Of a stretch of 64,000 nucleotides of DNA, positions 31,601 through 42,249 are shown in pieces. The position numbers and the translations under genes were made by a program. Position 1 is the stretch's first letter. Every line of letters begins with the position of its first letter. The stretch comes from Diadema setosum (Eukaryota > Echinodermata > Echinoidea > Diadematoida > Diadematidae), in the NCBI RefSeq assembly GCF_964275005.1, contig NC_092698.1:29305447-29369446 (forward strand), written 5' to 3'. The notes under the pieces were generated by a model. The model was not told the DNA's origin, made no database searches, and worked only from the letters and a program-made list of their open reading frames with translations.

Positions 31601-33859
31601 CATTACGTGATACCTAAATCAAATATTAACATAAAGAGGGACATTGCTCTTATTATGTCGTGTCCTCCTACATATATGGACTTGCCCGTAAGTACACTCG
31701 TCATAATTTTTGTTTCTACAAGTTTCCTTTTTTACTCTACTAAAAAGCCAGTCCTGACGTAGTGATACTGATATAGGACCTCTATTTTCTATTAAATTAT
31801 TTTGAACAACATTGTTTGTTTTCCCTTAAATTGTATCACAAATAAAAATGTAATATTGGAAATGAAATTTGATTTAATCTTGAATTTTCTTGTACATAAT
31901 CTTCGACTTTCTTTCCTTGTTTACCTCATTTCCCTCGATCGCGTTCTCAGTTTAAGAATTTACAAGTCCCTAAATTTCTTTTTTCTTCACAGAATTTGTC
32001 AATGAGGTTTGGCTTGTCGCTTTTTACCTTTTCCTCTTTCTTTAATCTGTTTGTTTTTAGATTTTGGCTGTAATATTGACCTGGATTTGAAAAAAAAAAG
32101 CGACAAATGAATATAACGATTATCAAAATGTTATCTTGTATAAAGATACAACAAGTGTAAACCTTAATGTTTCAATATTTGAAATAATACATTAATCATT
32201 ATCATCACTAGAATCCCCATAAGCGTTATTGTGACATGACCTGTTCTCGGCACTCTTTCAGCAGAAACATCGGTCTGTCGTCCAAATTTGTTACCAGTGT
32301 CCAATGACTGTATAGGCCCTAAATTACAAACATATGAAGAGTTTGTTTGCAAAAACCGATAAGTCCATATTTGCCAAATGGAGATATTTGCGATTAAAGT
32401 AAAGGTCAAGAAAAATAAAGAGAATAATAAGAAAATATTTGCTTCTTTTGACCATAACTTCAAAAATGTACCTTTATATGTAGTGACCAATATATCATTT
32501 AAAAGGTATTATTTTGTACTTTATGATAGAGACCATACTTCAAAATCTTCAAATATGGACATCGGTTTTTGCAAACAAACTCTTCATATTAGTACACGTC
32601 ACAATAGCAATATTACTACCTAAGAAGTTGTTTTTTTTAATGGTAGCTGTGGAATTTATATTTCGAAAACACATGATAATCTGCTTTTATACCATTTAAT
32701 AATATAATAATATATGTAGGAACACAGGATAATTATATTGTCCAGCACACATTGAAGATCAGCAGGGCAGAATTGGTAATGTGCTTGCCTATAACAGTCT
32801 CATTGCATTACAAAAAAAAAAAATCCTTGTCAAGTGTCAGGAATTTCCTTAGACCAAGAATTCCACAAGACTGCATTGACATGGATTGATGTTTATAGAT
32901 CACACTCAAAGAAAGCATAAAACGTATAAATGTTAATGAAGTCGAGTGAGCGGGTGTATTCATGGCGTCCCATGCAGCTTACACTGTCTCCTATGCTACC
33001 AAATTTATGTAATTGGTACTAATTCATCAATTTGGACACATGTGATCTATTCTCATTAAAAATATTTGATTATATGCACCTCAATGTAAATCAGAACTTT
33101 GGAAAGTGGCAGAAAAATTCAACTTTTGCCCTAAGATCCGTTAATAGCAATATGGCTTTCCTTTACATTAGATTAGTTCGTTTAATACGTTACAGTTTGT
33201 TAAAAATTGGCCTTAACTCTTTATGTGCCATGGTGGAAACCCCCTGTGTGCCACGTTATTCTGAGACCTGAAGGTAGTCATGCTTTGAGAAAGAATTCTG
33301 TTTTTCCAATTTTGTATAACTTCTACAAATTTCTGTTAAGCTGGACATAATAGTGAACAAAGTTAAAGAGAAATGCCAAACTTTGCTTCCATATACAATG
33401 TATAACAATTCTATTTTCATTTTTTCTTTTGTATTACCAGTTGCTACATTACTGTAAAGGCATGACTTTTGCACATAAACGCTTTGATAAACGCTTTGAT
33501 CGTACCGCGGGATTAGCGATTTATCGATCGGTTTTGGCGGCTTTGTTTGTTGAGCAGAATATGCAAGTTGGCACGCCGTCGACTGAGCCGGACGTGCGAA
33601 CGTGGCACATAAAGAGTTAAATAATCATACGCAAAGACAAGGTCAAATAAAGTTGAATCAAATTACCTAGCATACTTCCGAGTGATTCTGGAAGGCCGCA
33701 AATCAGCCCAACCACGGCATTGGTAGACCCGAGTTGTGCGACAAGGTGGGGAATGAATATGCTGAAAGACTTCATGACGCCCGTGCTCAACGTATAGCAC
33801 ACAAATTTAGCCATCATGCAGGCATACCCCCATTTTAAAAACGTCTTACAGTTCTTCAT
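24708..33859 (-). CDS. SLC16-type (monocarboxylate transporter-like) carrier, copy B, 4 exons
   Basis: Tandem paralogue of copy A with the same structure: coding exons 33667-33859, 28235-28375, 27060-27932 and 24708-24865, giving 454 residues. By hand count about 35 residues differ from copy A, clustered in exon 1 and the first 35 residues of exon 3, with none between about residues 260 and 362. The same SLC16 features are kept (helix 5 RFG.INTL..GSP.GAF, YGLWG, VC.GTLRP) and the same DGGWGW motif is absent. All splice sites and frames look intact, so both copies are probably functional. The substrate is unknown. The reading frame is open 55 codons further upstream to an ATG at 34,024, but that part lies mainly in a copy B-specific insertion, so the shared MKNC start is preferred. 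Confidence 0.85.
25023..25616. mobile_element. Fold-back miniature element in copy B intron 3
   Basis: Left TTAAAGAGGAAT...AAGTTAGTCTGATAAGAA is answered on the other strand at the right by TTAAAGGCGAATTCTGG...AAGTTAGTCTGAAAAGAA. The interior also mirrors itself (GATGATGTCATCACTTCAC against GACATCATTG, and GAAGTTTCGC against GCGAAACTTC). The GCGAAACTTCAAAATGTCAT style is familiar to me from sea urchin non-coding DNA (memory, not a search). Confidence 0.55.
25783..26920. mobile_element. 1.14 kb element with perfect 24-bp terminal inverted repeats
   Basis: CAGGCGCGGTGGAGCACCCC plus AATT (25,783-25,806) is exactly inverted at 26,897-26,920. Possible 4-bp duplication TAAA on each side. The interior has no open frame with transposase character, so it is non-autonomous. 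Perfect ends suggest recent insertion. Superfamily not assigned. Confidence 0.75.
27060..27932 (-). CDS. Copy B exon 3 (helices 4-11)
   Basis: 873 bases with acceptor CACTTCTCAG and donor ACAG|GTGAAT. Codes for residue 112 to 403. Its 5' end (helices 4-5) differs from copy A at many bases, while 27,182-27,490 is identical to copy A. Confidence 0.9.
28235..28375 (-). CDS. Copy B exon 2 (end of helix 2 to start of helix 4)
   Basis: 141 bases for residues 65-111, acceptor TACTTCCCGACAG and donor CTAG|GTGAGT. Three residue differences from copy A (L/V, I/V, I/M), all conservative. Confidence 0.85.
28566..28694. repeat. TA microsatellite followed by GA run
   Basis: Mostly TATA from 28,566 to 28,676, then GAGA to 28,694. 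Confidence 0.9.
28700..29860. repeat. Tandemly arranged C-rich repeat family
   Basis: Diverged units share GTGTGCACCAGATTGCTGAATTT, CTGAAAATGCAAAATCTC and a TGGGAGGGGG...CCCCCTCCCAC pair that can form a hairpin. Units occur near 28,780, 29,230, 29,560 and 29,780. The inverted orientation occurs at 18,838-19,620. Confidence 0.6.
32332..32589. mobile_element. Miniature element, about 40-bp inverted ends
   Basis: ATATGAAGAGTTTGTTTGCA...GTCCATATTTG at the left is inverted at the right, with a small internal difference. The 258-bp element is non-coding. I recall this end sequence as frequent in sea urchin DNA (memory, not a search). Confidence 0.65.
32590..33212. other. Intronic DNA, nothing recognised
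   Basis: AT-rich with one A run near 32,811. Part of copy B intron 1. Confidence 0.4.
33213..33620. mobile_element. TTAA-flanked miniature element (piggyBac-like)
   Basis: TTAACTCTTTATGTGCCA at the left and TGGCACATAAAGAGTTAA at the right are exact inverted copies ending in TTAA, the piggyBac target. 408 bp, non-coding. It ends 46 bases inside the splice donor of copy B exon 1. Confidence 0.62.
33667..33859 (-). CDS. Copy B exon 1 (start, helices 1-2)
   Basis: 193 bases, residues 1-64, donor CTAG|GTAATT. Seven residue differences from copy A. Start MKNCKTFLKW as in copy A. Confidence 0.82.
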
Positions 33860-33944
33860 GTTACCAGGCATTGGCAGAGTAGACAAATTCGAGCGAGGTG
33901 CTTGAGCTTCAGAAATGAGACGAGCAATCACCTTTAGTGAATAA

Positions 33945-34400
33945 ACCAGTTCGTGGGTTAGCTCATGGGCACATCGGTACAAGCTAATGACCTTTCTTCT
34001 TTCTCTGTTGATTAGGCACTCCACGAGTTTTCAAGCGAGAGAAGGTATTTCAGCTTACCCGACGTTACAAATTATGGAATTCATCAGTCATGTTCAAACA
34101 AAGAATGAACTTGCGTAGACCAGATGACCAGAATGATCCATCAATATTAGCACTTTGGAAAGCATCCATTTCATTATTTCGCATTGAATGTATTAACAAT
34201 CTTTTTCTATTGACATTATCAAATACCGCTTTTGCTGTCAGGTGGATGTGCTGGCAAGCACCACTCATAACGATCACTTGAATGATCATTACATCACAGA
34301 TGCTTATCACAGTGAATTAAAAACCAATCTGCCGGTACAGAATGATGACCTTTTTTGCTCATGCTCAAACACGTCAAAGTGGAACCCCGAACTGGCTTAA
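33945..34400. other. Copy B-specific insertion in the 5' leader region
   Basis: The sequence on either side aligns between the copies: the bases just upstream of the start (33,860-33,944) and the upstream block. Copy A has only about 30-50 bases between them where copy B has about 450. The insertion extends the reading frame upstream to an ATG at 34,024. It could be inserted DNA or a leader intron. No terminal repeats were recognised. Confidence 0.4.
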
Positions 34401-34414
34401 ATCTTCCGGTTGAA

Positions 34415-34580
34415 ACGGCGCATGTCTCTCCTTACGGGCTGGGATTTCTTCCTTCAAAAACAAGTGCACTTCTCACATTTGATTATCTAACGTAGAGAAC
34501 GTATAGGAGAATAATGCGATGCAAATATAACGTATATCACGCTAAGGAAGCTAAACAATCCATAGTCCATATACCCTAAA
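34415..34580 (-). promoter_or_regulatory. 5' flank or 5' UTR of copy B, conserved with copy A
   Basis: Aligns with 18,690-18,840 around ACGGGCTGGGAT and again around ATGCGATGCAAAT. Probably contains the transcription start, but no TATA box or initiator could be fixed. Confidence 0.45.
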
Positions 34581-35556
34581 GGAACACGATGAATGCCAAG
34601 CAGGCGGGCGTTTGCCGAATTGGATGCTACTTTATTTTGCTCGGTGTCTCTTCGAAATGGGCCACCGCCAGTGGAGCGTATAGCCTACTCTATATGTGGC
34701 GGATGTCGACCATGGAGCTTTGTCCTGAGACTCCACGATTATACAACACTAATGACAAAATATGCAGGCAGATGCCCCTGTATCATTGTGATCACACCGC
34801 CCTTTAAAAAAGGCGGCTCAGCAGGGATCGGGAGAATGCACTGACCGTCAGAGAGATAGTATACTCTGATAGACTGCCTTTCTATACTATACGCCACTTT
34901 AACGTAGAGGGCATAACTAAGTGCAAGTGCAGAGTCAAAGAGTCCAACAGCTAGAGTTCTCGCCACTGATCTGTCGTTCTTGCCTCCCCGGGGGCCTGTT
35001 TCATAAAGATTGAGCGTAAGTTTATTACAATCAGTCGCAATTTGCGTTTCATAAAGAACATGATTGCGACTGAGTGCAAGTAACGATCTCTGGTTATATC
35101 TTCACTTCTCTTTGGGTCTCTGCCTTATGCGACTCAAATTCAATGTACCCTGGTGCTCATTAATGACCCAATAAGCAAAGAGTATGATTATATATTTTAT
35201 GATTTTGGTTCTTGTGGTAAAAGTGTAATTTTTTGTGATGATAAAAGCGAATATCTCGCTGTGAAAACGTAAATACTTCAATACTATATCTGTTTGAACA
35301 CTTGCAAAACTATTCAGGCAATAACAAAAAACAAGTATAAACTCTGCATTACTACAATTACAAACAAATAATTCTGTGATGACGTCGCATCAATAGCAAA
35401 CATTTTCGATCAGTATTCTTCGGTGTTTTTGTTTTTGTTTTTGTTTCTGCAAATCGGAAATAATCTCCTGAATGACAAATAAGGTAAATAAGCACTGAAT
35501 TAATTAGTGTTTTTATACTAGCAGTCACATGATCAAAAATTAATGGCATATATTTA
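34581..35556. other. Intergenic, no gene recognised
   Basis: Contains a duplicated TTTCATAAAG...GATTG motif (about 35,002 and 35,047). Open frames at 34,589-34,844 are unrecognised. Confidence 0.35.
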
Positions 35557-35640
35557 TGTACTTGGGATGAATTCGAACTAACGACCTCCTGATCACCGGA
35601 CAGGAGTTTTATGTACTAGACAACCGAGCTTCCACCAAAA
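35557..35640 (-). mobile_element. tRNA-derived SINE head or degenerate tRNA
   Basis: On the minus strand AAGCTCGGTTGTCTAG resembles a Pol III A box, and AGTTCGAATTC at 35,569-35,579 resembles a B box, about 40 bases apart as in a tRNA. CTCCTG/CAGGAG between them can form an anticodon-like stem. The acceptor stem does not close, so it is not a working tRNA. The downstream 3' body of the SINE was not delimited. Confidence 0.5.
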
Positions 35641-35781
35641 AGCCAGTGCGGGTTCTAATCCCTCTAGCATGCAGCGGATACAGCGTATTATTCATGCAAA
35701 TCAAACTGAAATTCTTGAGCAGCGATGTTTTATTCAACTGGTTGACAAATTTGTCAATTTGCTTGTTGTTGTTTTTTTTTT

Positions 35782-36709
35782 TGTCCCCGCCGAACGAGTT
35801 CGAGCAGGGGACTATGAAACGGGCTCCGTACGTGTGTGTGTCCGTCCGTGTGTCCGTCCGTCCGTCCGTCCGTGTGTCCGTCCGTGTGTGCGTCCGTGTG
35901 TGATCAAAATCTTCAATTTGCTACTTCTCTGTCATTTATTAGCCAATTTTGATTCTGTTTGCTTTATATGATAGCACTACATGGGAGTTTTGATACTTCT
36001 ACACAGAATTTCAGTCGTGACCTTTGACCTTGACCTTTGACCTATATTGTACATTTTGCTACAAAATGCTACTCCTTCGCCATTTCTAACCCGATTTCGA
36101 TTCCGTTTGCTTTATATGATGGCACTAGGTGAGGGCTTCAAAACTTCTACACAGAATTTTGAACTTTGACTTCTTTGACCTTTGACCTTGATTTTTTGAC
36201 CTATATTGTACATTTTGCTACAAAATGCTACTCCTTCGCCATTTCTAACCCGATTTCAATTCCGTTTGCTTTATGTGATGGCACTAGGTGAGGGCTTCAA
36301 CACTTCTACACAGAATTTTGACCTTTGACTTCTTTGACCTTTGACCTTGATTTTTTGGCCTGTATTGTACACTTTGCTACAAAATGCTACTCCTTCGCCA
36401 TTTCTTACCCGATTTCAATTCTGTTTGATTTATGTGATGGCACTAGGTGAGGGCTTCAAAACTTCTACACAGAATTTTGACCTTTGACCTTAATTTTTGA
36501 CCTACATTTTGTTGTACATTTTGCTACAAAATGCTACTCCTTCACCATTTCTAACCCGATTTCGATTCCGTTTGCTTTATGTGATGGCACTAGGTGAGCG
36601 CTTCAAAACTTCTACACAGAATTTTGACCTTTGACTTCTTTGACCTTTGACCTTGATTTTTTACCTTTATTGTACATTTTGCTACAAAATGCTACTTCCG
36701 GCGGGGACA
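35782..36709. mobile_element. Element with TGACCTTTGACCT array and hairpin end
   Basis: Ends TGTCCCCGCC (35,782-35,791) and GGCGGGGACA (36,700-36,709) are perfect inverted copies. The left end folds into a hairpin GTCCCC..CGAAC-GA-GTTCG..GGGGAC and is followed by a GTCCGT tract. The body is about four to five units of roughly 150 bases containing TACAAAATGCTACTCCTTCG and TGACCTTTGACCT. Just outside the right end a perfect ATTACGC-ACC-GCGTAAT hairpin occurs. Same plan as 499-1666, opposite orientation. Non-coding. Confidence 0.65.
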
Positions 36710-37825
36710 TATATTACGCACCGCGTAATTTCTACTTTTCCTTGTTTTCTTTGAAAAGGGTAAGGATCTGTGCACCTGTTTTACCCTTACAATCAATTCG
36801 TCAAGATTTTAGAGGCAACTAAACAAAACTGTTAGTCGCTTCTGAAAAATTTGGTAACCTATTCAAAGTTTAACAGATAGAATTTAATGAAATATGATTT
36901 TTATCCTCCTAAAAAGAAATAATATCAGATGATTTTTATATCAATGTAGGCCCTACTGTTCTTTTTTCAGTAATAAAAATTATGACTACATCTTATCATC
37001 AAAAATCACTGTGGAATCATGTTGTGCGTAATATATAAACTTCAAAGCCTTGTCTCCAAATTCACATGCAACTCAATAACATATCAATGTAAATATGGTT
37101 TTTTTTTCTCCAAATTTTCATCTTTAATTCATTTTCAAAGCTACAGCACATCCTTAACAAGCCCGTTTGGTTTGCTTGTTGTTGTTATTGTCTACATTGT
37201 TATTATGTCTCTATACATGATGCCCTATGCTGTCTACCCTGATTAGCCTATCCGAACACTCTGTTTGCGTAACTGTTACCTTATGTCACAATAATAGAGT
37301 ATGCCTTCATTTTTTGGTTGAGCGCATTTACCTTATATGCTAAAATCTAACCCTTTGTAAGCCATCACTCACGATTGATTCCGTGCCTTTAAATGTACTG
37401 CTGGTTCTCGTCATTTTGCAAAGTAGTTCTAGATTTTGAAAGCAAGCCTTTGGAAAAGGGATAAGACGAGGGTGTATGTAAATGAATTGCTGCCTGACTG
37501 CGAGTTATAAAATTGACATAACTTTCCTTTACATGATAATTTACTCCTTCAAGCCGCAGAGACATTCCTGGTTTATCCTTTTGCAGTCATTTGTTGAAAA
37601 AAAGAGAAAATGAAATGAAATGATCTGAATTTGTTGTCATCCACCGCCTTTTTATCCCCCCCCCCCCCCGTGCTACACACACGTTTTGACAGAATATGAT
37701 TTTTGCTGCCTGTATCATGATGTATAATGTATGAACTCACATACCATGTCTGTGTGTGAGTTAGGTCGTTCGGCTAAAAGATATAGAATATGATAAAATT
37801 ATAATGAAAGATATAAGGCCTATTG
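36710..37825. other. Intergenic, nothing recognised
   Basis: AT-rich, with a C run near 37,657. No exon or repeat boundary was seen. Confidence 0.4.
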
Positions 37826-40380
37826 TAACACCCCTAAAAGGGTATAGGGGCTAGAATGATGAAAGAATGAGGAGAAACAAGTCGTTGGTTGTGGTAGCAG
37901 CATCTATGCATGGAATGGCACATTTATTGCTCTCGTAAAAAGTCACATTCAGACAATTAAGTATTGACAAACACTTCAGAGCAATCAATGTGTGACAAAA
38001 CAATAATAATCAGTCCTCAGTTTAACACATAAATTCACACGAGCTCGATGTAACTGTATCCAAATCTGTCATAAACAGTGTCTCCATGTAGTACATGAGC
38101 TTACTGACACTCGTAATTAATAATCAGTATAATATCTGAATGTCAATGACTGTAATTCTAACAAACTATTATCTGATTTCATTCTCCTTCCCTTTTCATC
38201 AATGACATATTCATAATATATTCTAATATCCTCTTTATACAAGTAAATAGTGATTCCTGCCTGTGCTGAATTCTCATTACAATACAAGTCTCACATCTGT
38301 TCAAATCTTTCTTCCGAATAATATCAATTCTTATCAGTTTGAAGTGTATGAACACATCTGACCTTTTCCTTACATAAGTGAGATAATTCTTAATATTAAT
38401 TATAGAGTCTGCCTAATCAAACAGTCTTCTCATATAATCATTCCCAATAATATTACCCCCTTTAGTATGAGTCTTCATACTAAAGTATGAAGCTAAACTA
38501 TAATTCAAACAACTATATTTATTCCACAACCATTAACAAATTCTCCGAACTAGTTCATCCAACGTTTTTCCCATAAAAGGAACATTGGGAATAACTAACT
38601 TTTCTGCTTGATACTCTTTCTTCAGATAAATTTCTACAACAACTCACTCACTAGTACAGAGCCAGCAAGCATAAACTGAGGGAGGGAGTCTATAAACTCT
38701 TTTCTTAACAAAGAGCACCATGGCCCTTGTCATCATGTATACATTAAACTTCCCTTATCCTCCTACCTGTAAGTTTGCTCTCCTCTGTGAGCTGGAGGGA
38801 CAACATCTCGCTGGAGACTGTACTAACATACAGCACTTCCTGTCCCCTTGATAGTCTATAACGCAGACCACACAGCTATATACATACATTCTGGTCATTC
38901 TTTCTATCAATGTATCCCTACTAACAAAACCTACTCTTAAATCCTATCTGTGAATTAACATCAATAACATATCTATATACTAGTAATGTGCCTGAAGATC
39001 TTAGCAGATAAAGACACAAATGACATACAACTATATACATGCATAGTAGTTAAATATTTCCTCACTTGTAGCAGGTCTGAATAATTCAGACTAGCTACAC
39101 AGGTTGGCAATCCCATCCACTGACCATAAAACTCTTAAAGGCATAATTTACCATTTGCAGATGAAACAAAAACCCAACATTAGTGCTTTAAAATAGTTCT
39201 AAAATGTGAGTTAGGGATAGAAACAACCACTGTAAAAATTTGAATCCGTATAATCGATGTCAAGTATTGTTAAATACACAAAATGTAAACAATAGTTATA
39301 ATAAGAATGCTTTCAAGCGAAACCGTATACAGTTATGGTTTATTGAGAAAAATGCTGACATCTCCTCATATTTTGGGCATTATTGCAAAAATTCTATATG
39401 GTAGGATGTTTTGTGATACAACAGACCTACACATATGCATCAAATGTGATATCTTGAACATTTTTGAAATCACTGCTCCCAAAGGTAAACTGGACCTTCA
39501 ATCTCTGCCTAGTCAGTGACTGCATCTATTCAGTCTCTCACACAGAACAAAAGCCTAGACCCCATCCATGGGCAGAGTGATAAATGTACTGGTACTCTAA
39601 ATGCTGCATCTAGGCATGAAACAAAGGACCAGTTCTCAAGCCAGTGCCCTATGGTATAAACCATGTGTGTACACCTGTATTGCAGGGTGCAATGTACATT
39701 CACATCCAAAACTTGCTTCTAGGTCTCTATATACATTAACTACAAACTAGACATCCTCAAAAACCATGTACAAATTATATACAAATTACACATCCAGAAT
39801 ATATATCTCATCATGTGCAACAAACCACCACCAGATACATATTCATTCAACACACTTTTGGTAAATCAGAATTAGTATAGTAGCAACACTCAAACTCAAT
39901 AACATATACCCACATAGTTACTATGCCATACAATGCTTTCTGACTGAAGTGTTCTCTCAAAATAAATCTTATCCTTGAAATGAACATAATTATGTCAGTG
40001 TATTCCCAAAAATACACATTTCAATGTTAAATGAATAACATTTCTTATTGCAATAACATTACAAATATATGAAATCAGAATGAGAAGAGACTTACCTAGA
40101 ATGATGAAAGAATGAGGAGAAACAAGTCGTTGGTTGTGGTAGCAGCATCTATGCATGGAATGGCACAAAAGCTGCTGTCACTTCCTGCCACTGCCTCTCC
40201 TCACCCAAACTCCTTAGACTCTTCCATTCTCCAATAGGGAGGGGTTATGTAATCTGGGAGGGGGTGCCTCTTATCAAAGTGTAAGCAAGCATGTCTTGTA
40301 ACCTTTTAAGGTAAGTAATTAAAAAATGGGGGGGGGGGGGGCAATTTCCATATCAATCCCAGGATCACACTATGTTACAG
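37826..40380. repeat. 2.2 kb AT-rich segment between perfect 72-bp direct repeats; possible LTR-type fossil
   Basis: Positions 37,851-37,922 and 40,096-40,167 are identical, each starting CTAGAATGATGAAAG and ending GGAATGGCACA. A TGTAACACCCC start at 37,824-37,834 and ATGTTACA near 40,372 could be LTR-style outer ends, but no primer-binding site or protein domain was recognised, so this is only a possible remnant. On the minus strand the right copy is followed directly by GTAAGT, a consensus splice donor. The interior is non-coding and itself contains a miniature element (39,135-39,498). Confidence 0.5.
39135..39498. mobile_element. Possible miniature element nested in the 2.2 kb segment
   Basis: TTAAAGGCATAATTTACCATTTG at the left (shown here in part) and an inverted GGTAAACTGGACCTT end at the right are imperfectly complementary. 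No duplication is evident. Tentative. Confidence 0.35.
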
Positions 40381-41302
40381 AGATGAATAATAAAAGATAG
40401 CAAACATAAGAGAACATTACTGGTGCACTTACAAATATGGGAACAAATTGATAGATTTACACTTTAATACAATAATTGTTATCGTTTTTTATTGCTCGTG
40501 TGCATCGTGTGCATGGATGTAAATGCTTGTGTGTTCGTGTGTGTGTGTGTGTGTGTTGTTGTTTTTTTTTTTTTTGTGTGTGTGTCTGTGTAGGGGAAGG
40601 GTTTATGAGTTTGTGGGGAGTGTTTATAAATGGTGTTTACATTGTGAGGGAGGTGTAAAAGCCGTGTACCTCTCTTTGGCTATCCAGAAAACATTAAAAA
40701 ATATTAAAAAAGGATAAAAAATCTCCCAACAAAGCTAATGATTTTGTAGTGGTTCCTTCCGGACATCATTTCAAAATTTGAAAATTCTCTGTGAAGCTAG
40801 TGTCTTGAATGATAGCGGTCACTCCCACTTTTGCCGCTTAATGCACATGACATTGTCCCCTACGACTTACGTGACCGAGACCGCAGGAAATGTGTTAAGC
40901 CTATCTTTATGGGCGACGTAAATTGGGAAACATGATTTGGCCCTCTGCACCTGCTTGTTAATAGCCTGCTCATTATACAATGTACCTATCTTATCTGCAC
41001 TGTACTGACATTGTTATCATTAGACTGATTTATTTGGGGAAAACTTGGAAATTGTCGTCCAACTGTTAAAATACATTTCAGTAAAAATGCTTCAATCTTC
41101 AAGTTTGATTTTCAATTTCAATTTTCATTTTCAATTTTTCAATTTCACTTCAAAACTTTGAACACGTACATTGGACAGACATACATATCACACAGAGAAA
41201 ATAGATGACATTGATGACATGAGTACTTCTAGATGATTTTAAAACAAAATCTCTGCATGTAAACACCCCCACGCACACATACACACACGCGCGCGCACAC
41301 AT

Positions 41303-41340
<38 letters not shown>

Positions 41341-42239
41341 GCACGCACACACAAACACACACACAATTATTATTATCCACAACCAAAATGTGCAACGATA
41401 GGCACATTATTATGAAGACAACAGTCTTCATAATATAATCAACTCCAACCCGCCGTGTTGTAATTAAAAAACCCGGCTGATTTATGAATTTCAAAATGTA
41501 AACATGCAACGTATCGCCATATAAATGAAGAAAGCATATTGTATACACATTTTCATTGTGAATATTCAAAAATATTTTACGTATAAACATGTAAAGTACA
41601 GTGATTGCGAAATTTAAAACACACAATTAACATATACAAATACATATACAATACATTTACATTATGTGTGTGTTTCTGTGTATATATATGTTTTATTATT
41701 TCTGTTTGTTTTATTTTTTAGTTGTGATTTGTGTTTGGGTTGTAAAATAGTAAAATTGTAATGGGTAGGGGTGAGAAGGAAAGGAAGGGTAATTATGTAT
41801 GGGCGGAGTGGGGTTTCCTTTTATCTATTTTTTCTTTCTTTTTGGCTAGTTTACAGTAAAGTAGTACACTATATGGTTAGGAAGGGTTGTGAGGTAAGCT
41901 AGGGGGATGGGTTTTATTCTAATATATTATACTTTCATTCTTTTTTTGCCATTGCTGTACTATTGCCATTTTATTTGTTATAAATCATTGAAACATAAAA
42001 ATGTATGATCATTTCAGTTATCTTTATAAGAATTATTCTCTTATGTTTGTACAGTAATACCAAAGAGAATTGATGTACATATGTATTTTGTATTATCTAA
42101 TTGGAAATGAATAGATATTATTTGAAAAAAAAAGTGTTTGTGTTTGTATAATACATTACTGATTTATCATTCATCCCCACTGGCTCAATAAATAACTGGA
42201 CGTAAGGTGTCAAATACTATAGGAGATCATGCAGTAGGA
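40381..42239. other. Intergenic with GT and CA microsatellites
   Basis: GT-rich runs lie at about 40,530-40,590, and a CA run with CGCG interruptions at 41,263-41,366. The rest is AT-rich. No coding signal was seen; a 158-codon minus-strand frame (41,150-41,626) is mostly the CA repeat and its flanks. Confidence 0.5.
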
Positions 42240-42249
42240 GTGGCGTCTA

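Larger units (their letters stand above)
28376..33666 (-). other. Copy B intron 1 (about 5.3 kb), repeat-filled
   Basis: Contains the TA/GA microsatellite, the C-rich repeat family and two miniature elements listed separately. The interval 30,040-32,330 otherwise shows only poly-C tracts (about 30,295 and 30,382), a poly-A tract (31,369) and unrecognised short frames. Confidence 0.55.

Noticed and set aside
41150-41626. 158-codon minus-strand frame with a Cys-Val run
   Set aside because: The centre is a CA microsatellite and the flanks show no domain or codon signal.
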